Source: Elusimicrobiota bacterium
Lineage (GTDB): Bacteria > Elusimicrobiota > Elusimicrobia > UBA1565 > UBA9628
DNA: 5,754 nucleotides
Reading direction: 5' to 3'
NCBI GenBank assembly: GCA_028717525.1
Contig: JAQUNT010000172.1
Span: 1 to 5,754 of the forward strand
The notes below the pieces were generated by a model. It was not told where the DNA came from. It made no database searches and saw nothing but the letters and a program-made list of their open reading frames with translations. Shown here in pieces: positions 1-5,200 of the stretch (position 1 is its first letter; every line of letters starts with the position of its first letter). A program made the translations under genes and the position numbers.

Positions 1-300
1 GGCCCCGTCGCGGCTGCCCGGAGCCAGGCCCAGGCGCTGGGAGAGGTAGCCGGCCAGGCCCGCGCTCAGGCCTTGCCAGGACGCGGTCCGATAGCCCAGG
101 CCTCCTCCGCCGGCCAGGCTCTCCTGTATCGAGGCGCTGCCGAAAGCCCGGCGCATGTAATAGACCCGGATGTCGCCGTCAACATGGCCGGCGCGCAGGA
201 AGCCGGCCAAGGACGGCCCGGGCTCGCCGGCCGACACGGGGGAAGACAGGGACAGGACGAAAGCTGCGGCCGCCAGGCGCGCGCGCCCCGCCGCGGTCAT
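1..300 (-). CDS. Outer-membrane porin, OprD/MOMP-like, N-terminal part (cut by left edge)
   Basis: This frame is open from an ATG at 300-298 to the window edge, giving 100 residues of a longer protein. Residues 1-24 look like a Sec signal peptide: a basic start with two Arg, the hydrophobic run LAAAAFVLSLSS, then VSA before Gly25. The mature start has a porin signature: LAGFLRAGHVDGDIRVYYMR, then a glycine stretch, then LGYRTASWQGLSAGLAGYLS. This is the alternating small/aromatic strand pattern of the first beta-strands in OprD-type and Campylobacter-type major outer-membrane porins ('G.v.GdiR.YY..R.f', 'lgYeT.s..GlsaG.a.y.s'). By family, such proteins form trimeric beta-barrel channels for small solutes; the substrate cannot be told. 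The start overlaps the stop of the upstream lipoprotein gene (ATGA, 4 bp), which implies translational coupling. The family call rests on pattern recognition of the N-terminus only. Confidence 0.68.
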   Translation of the reverse strand, partial: MTAAGRARLAAAAFVLSLSSPVSAGEPGPSLAGFLRAGHVDGDIRVYYMRRAFGSASIQESLAGGGGLGYRTASWQGLSAGLAGYLSQRLGLAPGSRDGA

Positions 301-665
301 CTGGCTGGCGGGGGCGGGCCGGCCTTCTTGTAGCGCACGGCCGTGCCGGTCAGACGCAGCCGGCACTTGCGGTAGCAGTAGAAGTCAGGATGCGGCAGGT
401 ACCAGCAGTTCTCGTCGCCGAAGACGTTGATCAAGGTGTCGGCCGCCTTGCCCTTGAGCGCGTCCTCCAAAGCGGCCTGGGTGGAATAGTCGGCGCCCTT
501 GTCCATGGCCCAGCCGAACAGCCAGGACTGGCTGGCCGTGCCGGTGGTCATGCCCACGATCTCCTCCTGCTCCGGGCCCGCGGAAGCGGAGGAGAGGAGC
601 ATGGGCCTGGCGATGCTGCAGGATGACATGGCCAGGCAGAAGAGCAAGGGCAGGACTCTGTTCAT
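297..665 (-). CDS. Small probable lipoprotein, TRL-like layout
   Basis: This encodes 122 residues from the ATG at 665-663. I chose that start over longer upstream ATGs because a GGAGGT Shine-Dalgarno (673-678) lies 7 nt upstream and a sigma70-type promoter sits just beyond it. It also places the hydrophobic signal MNRVLPLLFCLAMSSC at the N-terminus, with Cys16 as a plausible lipidation site, although Met at -3 is a weak lipobox. The mature part runs through GTASQSWLFGWAMDKGADYS, an AALEDALKGKAADTLINV segment and a final LTGTAVRY strand. This resembles small lipoproteins of the TRL-like type, which have G-x-A-x(n)-L-x-G, then a helix, then 'aD.linV', then 'v.GtAvr.'. Three cysteines (87, 97, 101) sit in an aromatic stretch. 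Function is unknown. The overlap with the porin gene suggests a shared envelope role. The gene is convincing; the family assignment is tentative. Confidence 0.72.
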   Translation of the reverse strand: MNRVLPLLFCLAMSSCSIARPMLLSSASAGPEQEEIVGMTTGTASQSWLFGWAMDKGADYSTQAALEDALKGKAADTLINVFGDENCWYLPHPDFYCYRKCRLRLTGTAVRYKKAGPPPPAR

Positions 666-672
666 CTTCGGG

Positions 673-678
673 ACCTCC
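673..678 (-). promoter_or_regulatory. Shine-Dalgarno site of the lipoprotein gene
   Basis: The minus-strand sequence is GGAGGT, followed by CCCGAAG and then the ATG at 665. This strong anti-16S match at normal spacing decides the start of the lipoprotein gene against the in-frame ATGs further upstream (809 and 689). Confidence 0.75.
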
Positions 679-689
679 GGGTCCGCCAT

Positions 690-719
690 CTTATAGCGCT
701 TGCCCCGCGCCAGCGTCAA
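690..719 (-). promoter_or_regulatory. Sigma70-type promoter for the lipoprotein-porin unit
   Basis: On the minus strand there is TTGACG (719-714), an 18-bp spacer and TATAAG (695-690). Each hexamer matches the consensus at 5 of 6 positions. Transcription would begin near 683, leaving a leader of about 18 nt that still contains the whole Shine-Dalgarno site. It would drive the lipoprotein gene and, through the ATGA overlap, the porin. It was found by eye and the sigma factor is assumed. Confidence 0.65.
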
Positions 720-743
720 GGCCCGCGTTCCCGGCGCCGGGCC
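720..743. repeat. GC-rich inverted repeat in the divergent intergenic region
   Basis: GGCCCG (720-725) is complementary to CGGGCC (738-743), and inside the same segment CCCGGCGCCGGG (730-741) is a perfect 12-bp palindrome. It lies immediately upstream of the -35 box of the leftward promoter, where an operator could sit. No T-run follows on either strand, so it does not look like a terminator. In DNA this GC-rich, such palindromes can occur by chance. Confidence 0.35.
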
Positions 744-776
744 TTTGAGCCTAGCCTGAGCTGGGCCCTTGGACAC

Positions 777-782
777 TAAAAT
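777..782 (+). promoter_or_regulatory. Weak candidate -10 box for the HD-GYP gene
   Basis: TAAAAT matches TATAAT at 5 of 6 positions in an otherwise GC-rich region, 29 nt before the ATG at 812. No convincing -35 hexamer lies 16-18 bp upstream, so this is a candidate only. Confidence 0.25.
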
Positions 783-784
783 GT

Positions 785-828
785 GAGCGTTTTTCCATCT
801 ACACTTCAAGTATGAAGACGAAGCGCTC
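785..828 (+). promoter_or_regulatory. Possible RNA hairpin burying the HD-GYP start codon
   Basis: By hand, 785-793 (GAGCGTTTT) pairs with 820-828 (GAAGCGCTC) over 9 bp including two G-U pairs. Inside it, CTTCA (804-808) pairs with TGAAG (813-817) around an AGTA loop, so the ATG at 812-814 falls in the loop and stem. There is no Shine-Dalgarno-like sequence in 790-811. The outer stem needs a transcript that begins at or before 785, which conflicts with the weak -10 at 777-782. No energy calculation was made. Confidence 0.3.
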
Positions 829-2236
829 CGCCGCCCTGGCCCTGCTGGCCGCGCTCTGCCTCTTCTGCCAGTCCGCGGCCGCGGCCGCCAGCTTCAGCCG
901 GCCGCTCTTCCGGGGCGCCTCAGCGGCCTGGGTCGAGTCCTTCAAGCCTTTCCAGGACTGGATGCGGACATCCGAGGGCCGCGAGTTGACCACCAGCCTG
1001 GCCCCGAAGCTGAGCTACCTGCAGACCATCGACCTGGCCGACTCCGCCGGAGCCGCGGCCCTGGCTCCGATGGCCTCCCGGCTGCCCGAGGCCCTCCAGA
1101 CCCGGCTGGCCGCTCCGGAGAGCCTCAGCTCCCAGGAGCGCGCCGAGCTGTTCAACGAGCTCGCCCGCGCGCGCAAGGCCGCGGCCTCCGAGGTCGAGGC
1201 CAAGGCCGCGCAGGCCTTCGCGGAGCTGGCCGAAGCCGGCGACGCGGCCGCGCCGGAGGATGTCCTGGCCCTGCAGAAGCAGCTCAAGGCCCTGAGCCTG
1301 TACAGCGCCGAGGTGGGCCGGCGCTACAAGGCGGTGCGCCGCATGGCGACCGAGCGCGCCATGCGCAACGCGGACGCGGCCGCCTCCCGCCTGCTCAGCG
1401 ATTGGAGGCTGCCCGAGGCCATGCCTTCGGACGGCAACGGCGTGGCGCCCGACTGGTCCGCGCCGGATGACCCTTACAAGATCCGCCTGAGGCTGGCCCT
1501 GCCCGCGCCCCGCTTCTACGACAACCGCCACTGGTCGCCGGACCTGGTCCCGGACTGGGGCTACGCGGCGCGGCTCGACGCGGCCGCGCATCTCCTGGGG
1601 ACCGAGGAAAAGGCCGCCTCGCCCGAGGCGGGCGCGGCGATGAACGCCAAGGGGGAGCTCCTGGCCACTTTGAAGTCCGCGGACCCCAGGACCCACTCCC
1701 ACGCGATCCGCGTGGGCCTGCTGGCGGGCCTGATCGCCTGGAAGATGGGACTGCCCGTGGACTTCGCGCTCAAGACCTCCTGGGGCGGCCGTCTGCACGA
1801 CATGGGCAAGCGCGAGGCCGAGGTGCAGGCCGTGATCCAGAAGCCGGGGAAGCTGACTCCCGAGGAGCGGCTGGTCATGGAGCAGCACACGATTCTGGGC
1901 GAGGGGATCATCGCCTCGGCCCGGAAGCTGGACGGAGTCACCCGCCGCACGGGCCGCCGGGTGGCGTTGAACCACCACGAGACCTTCGACGGCCAAGGCT
2001 ATCCGCAGGCCCGCTTCGCGCACGACATCCCGCTGGAGGCGCGCATCACGCACCTGGCCGACTACTACGACGCCTTGATGGAGCACCGGCCCTACCGGGC
2101 CGGGATGAGCTCGGCAGAGGCCCTGAAGATCATGGAAGGCCAGAAGGCGCGCTTCGACCCGGCGGCGTGGAAGGCCTTCCGCGCGCTGCTCTCCGAGGGC
2201 CTGGGCGAAACGCCCCCGGCCCCGGCGCTCCCCTAG
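812..2236 (+). CDS. Exported HD-GYP domain phosphohydrolase
   Basis: This encodes 474 residues. Residues 1-26 form a signal peptide or N-terminal anchor: MKTKR, a hydrophobic core to about residue 19, then an alanine-rich cleavage region. Residues about 100-200 are alanine-, glutamate- and arginine-rich and probably helical. The C-terminal part, from about 275 to 460, is an HD-GYP domain with its signature residues present: His297 and Arg300 (H-x-x-R-V), His329-Asp330 with MGK, KPGKLTPEE (344-352), His359, His388-His389-Glu390, DGQGYP (393-398), IPLEARI (406-412), and DYYDAL with RPYR (417-429). In this family these residues bind two or three metals and hydrolyse cyclic di-GMP or related cyclic dinucleotides. 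The site looks complete, so activity is plausible, but an export signal would place it away from cytoplasmic c-di-GMP. The ATG at 812 is chosen because it starts the signal peptide; no Shine-Dalgarno precedes it. The gene is divergent from the lipoprotein gene and convergent with the fibre gene. Confidence 0.9.
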   Translation: MKTKRSAALALLAALCLFCQSAAAAASFSRPLFRGASAAWVESFKPFQDWMRTSEGRELTTSLAPKLSYLQTIDLADSAGAAALAPMASRLPEALQTRLAAPESLSSQERAELFNELARARKAAASEVEAKAAQAFAELAEAGDAAAPEDVLALQKQLKALSLYSAEVGRRYKAVRRMATERAMRNADAAASRLLSDWRLPEAMPSDGNGVAPDWSAPDDPYKIRLRLALPAPRFYDNRHWSPDLVPDWGYAARLDAAAHLLGTEEKAASPEAGAAMNAKGELLATLKSADPRTHSHAIRVGLLAGLIAWKMGLPVDFALKTSWGGRLHDMGKREAEVQAVIQKPGKLTPEERLVMEQHTILGEGIIASARKLDGVTRRTGRRVALNHHETFDGQGYPQARFAHDIPLEARITHLADYYDALMEHRPYRAGMSSAEALKIMEGQKARFDPAAWKAFRALLSEGLGETPPAPALP

Positions 2237-2248
2237 GCGGTGGGCCGC
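2237..2248. terminator. Tiny inverted repeat in the convergent gap
   Basis: The whole 12-bp gap between the two stop codons is GCGG-TGGG-CCGC, a 4-bp stem with a 4-nt loop. It could assist termination in both directions, but it is short and has no T-tract on either strand, so it is a weak candidate. Confidence 0.2.
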
Positions 2249-5200
2249 TCAACGGTCCAGAGACTTCCACCGGCCGCCGAGGTAGCAGTAGATGTGGTGG
2301 TCCGCGGAGTCGACGTAAAGGTCCCCCTCCGCGGGGTCCGCCGGCGCCGCGGCGCGCGGCTGCAGGCGCAGGACGTCCTTGATGTGCAGCGGCCTTTGCG
2401 GCTCCTGCACTCCGACGCCGACGTTGCCGTTTGAATCGACGACCAAGGACGGGCGGTCGAGCGGCGCGCTGCTGATGCTGACCACCCGGTTCATGTCCTG
2501 GACCGCCGCGGTCAGCACGGAGGTCAGCCGGGCGTAGTCCAGTCCCATGGCGTAGCGCTTGTCCTGCGGATCGTCCTGCACGACCTCCGGCAGGACCAGA
2601 CGGAGCTCTTCCGCGATGAAGCCGAGGTCCCGGCCTCCGCCGGTCTTCCACCGGTAGCGGACGGGACGCATCCTATTGACGATGCCGAGAGCGCCTCGCA
2701 AGTCCGTGATGTCTTCCTTCCAGCGGATCGAAGAGTGCACGTTCCACGCGGCCGCGATGCCGGTATTGGTGCTGTCGGGAGTGCCGCCGGCGAGATGAAT
2801 GCGCACGGAGGCCGCCGCCCCGACCGCGGACAGGTTGCCATCGATCAGAAGGTCGCCGCCCACCACATGCAGCTTGCCTTGCGGGCCGTTCGTCCCGATG
2901 CCGACTTTGCCGTCATATTGCAGGAAGATCCGATCCGCCCCGGCTCGTTTGTCCTTGATGTAGAGGTTGTCCCCCGTCACGCCGATCGTGAAGGCGTTGC
3001 CGTTCGTGCCTACGAGCGCCAGCTGGTCCGCCGTGCCCGCAGACTCCTTGACGGTCAGCTTATAGCCCGGATCCGTTGTCCCGATGCCGACGTTGCCGTT
3101 CATTCCAATTCTTGCGACTTCTCTAAAGGTCGAGCCATCTGCCATTGATATACCGCCGAATTGAAGAGCTTGCGAAGCCTCATCAACTGTAAAGATGCGC
3201 ATACTGGCATTAGAGCCAAGGCCAAACCCGACCCGATTATTTGCAACCGTCTCGCCCAAGAGAAGGACTTGACCTACGTTGTTTGCCTTGGCCAAGTCAA
3301 GCAGGACTCGCGGCGCCGTCGTCCCGATGCCGACGTTGCCGTTGCTCCGCAGATAGACCACTTTTGCATGACCAAGACTCCCAAGCCAGCTATGCCCTCC
3401 ACCTCCGTACCCCAAGACCTCAGCTACATTGCCCGCACCGTCCCCCCCCCTGACAGTCAAAGTCATGGATTTCGAATAATCCCATATTGACGACAGGTCG
3501 ACGTTGAAATAGTCGTCAGCTCCGCCCACTGCGGTGTCTATTCTGAGAGTATTAGTGCCTCTGGATTGCGACAACTCCAGCTTCGTGCCCGGTTCTGTCG
3601 TCCCGATGCCCACGTTGCCGCCGTATGGCTGCATCAGCATATTCCCGGCCGCGTCTCCGCCGATCGTCACCTGCTGGACATACGGGAGGTCGCCGGGGCC
3701 CGACCCAAAAGCCAGACCATAACCGGAGGTGTTCTTCGGCTGGATGTACACAGCGGCTTCGGATTTTGATGTTGCGAGACTGCTTGCATTACTTGTCCCG
3801 CCAGAGACATAGAGTTTATTACTCGGGCTCGCGCTCCCGACGCCGACGTTGCCGTTGGCCGCGACCATGAACCTCATGGTGTCGCCGGACAGCACCGCCA
3901 AAGCGGCGTTCTTGTCCGGCGACGCATTGTTGGTGGTGTTCGCCACATTGATCGCAACGCCTGCCTGGTTCAGATCTCCGCCGGAATCGTCCTGGACAAA
4001 ACTCGCGACATAGCCCGCCTCATTGCTCCGCCACAGAATGGCGTTCGTCCCCACCCCGATGGAATCGACCAGATAATTGTTCTCCGAATTCGCCAATCGA
4101 GTGAACGGGTTCGTCGTCCCGATGCCGACGTTGCCGTCGTATTTCAGCACCATCCTGGTCGCGTCGACCCGCTTATCCTTTAGGAAGAGGTCATCCCCCG
4201 ACGCGCCCAGAGTGAAGGCGTGATCGTTCGTCCCCACGAACGCCAGCTGCTCCGCCAGGCCGTCCGATTCCTTGACCGTCAGCCTGTAGCCCGGCGCCGT
4301 CGTCCCGATGCCCACGTTGCCGCCTTGCAGCAGGGTCATGACGATGTTGTCCGAGCCGCTATGGAACTTGAGCTTGGATGCGTCGTCTGCGGCGCTATAG
4401 ATGTTCCATTTGTGGGTGCCGCCCTCGGCCAAGGTGAACATGGGATTACCGCTGTCCGCATTGAGGCGTATCCTGTCGCCCTTGACGTCCAATCTGTAGT
4501 CCGGGCTCTGGGTCCCGATGCCCACGTTGCCGCCGTCATTCAAATAGAGCCGGGTCGCGCTGTTTACAGGATCTCTCAAGGAGAATGAATGAGTCCCGTT
4601 CGCCTCCAAGTCGCCGATCAATTGCCACTTGGCGGCTCCGCCCTCGTTGAAGGAGATGATTTGCTGGTGGTTCGCCGTAGCCGTCAGGTCCAACCGCACA
4701 TTGCTGTCCTGATACACCTCCAGGATCCCGCCATATGTCCCGGGATTCGTCGTCCCGATGCCCACGTTGCCGTTCTGCTTGAAGGTCACTATGTCCCCTG
4801 CCGTCACGGTCTTAAGCGTCAGATCATCGGTATCCGTATTCAGGAACAACTGCGACTTCCAGGAACTGTCATCGAAGAACACCAGAGCGGCGCTCTTGCC
4901 TGTGCCTTTGGCGGAGATGCCGACCTCGGCGTTGCCATCCGTCGGCTCTATGACCACCAATGACGTGGGCTGCGATGACGGGCTCGTGGCGGCCCCGATC
5001 ACCGCCTTGCCTCCCACCACAGAGAGCTTCTCGCCGGGTCCCGTCGTCCCGATGCCCACGTTGCCGTTCAACCGGTAGATGTTGTCGCCCGTACCCGCTG
5101 TCCATTGGGACGCGCCTTGGGAGATATTGGTGGCGCCCCAGTAGAGGCTTCCGCCGCTGTTGTAAAGGGTGGAGGCCGTGCTGCCGGGCGCGGCGTCGTT

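Noticed and set aside
73..430. Plus-strand open frames of 86 residues over the porin and lipoprotein genes
   Set aside because: Low-complexity Gly/Arg/Ala translations antisense to genes with clear signal peptides, a promoter and a Shine-Dalgarno.
720..794. Rho-independent terminator in the divergent intergenic region (GC palindrome and a T5 run at 790-794)
   Set aside because: The T-run is about 50 bp from the palindrome, and no gene ends here: both neighbours are transcribed away from the region.
297..809. A longer 170-residue version of the lipoprotein starting at 809
   Set aside because: The extra 48 residues have no family character, cover the promoter and the divergent intergenic region, and would bury the signal peptide. 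The ATG at 665 has a strong Shine-Dalgarno.
920..2086. A 388-residue open frame on the minus strand opposite the HD-GYP gene
   Set aside because: It is rich in Gly, Arg, Leu and Gln with no recognisable domain, and lies fully antisense to a gene with complete HD-GYP motifs. Long antisense frames are expected in DNA this GC-rich.
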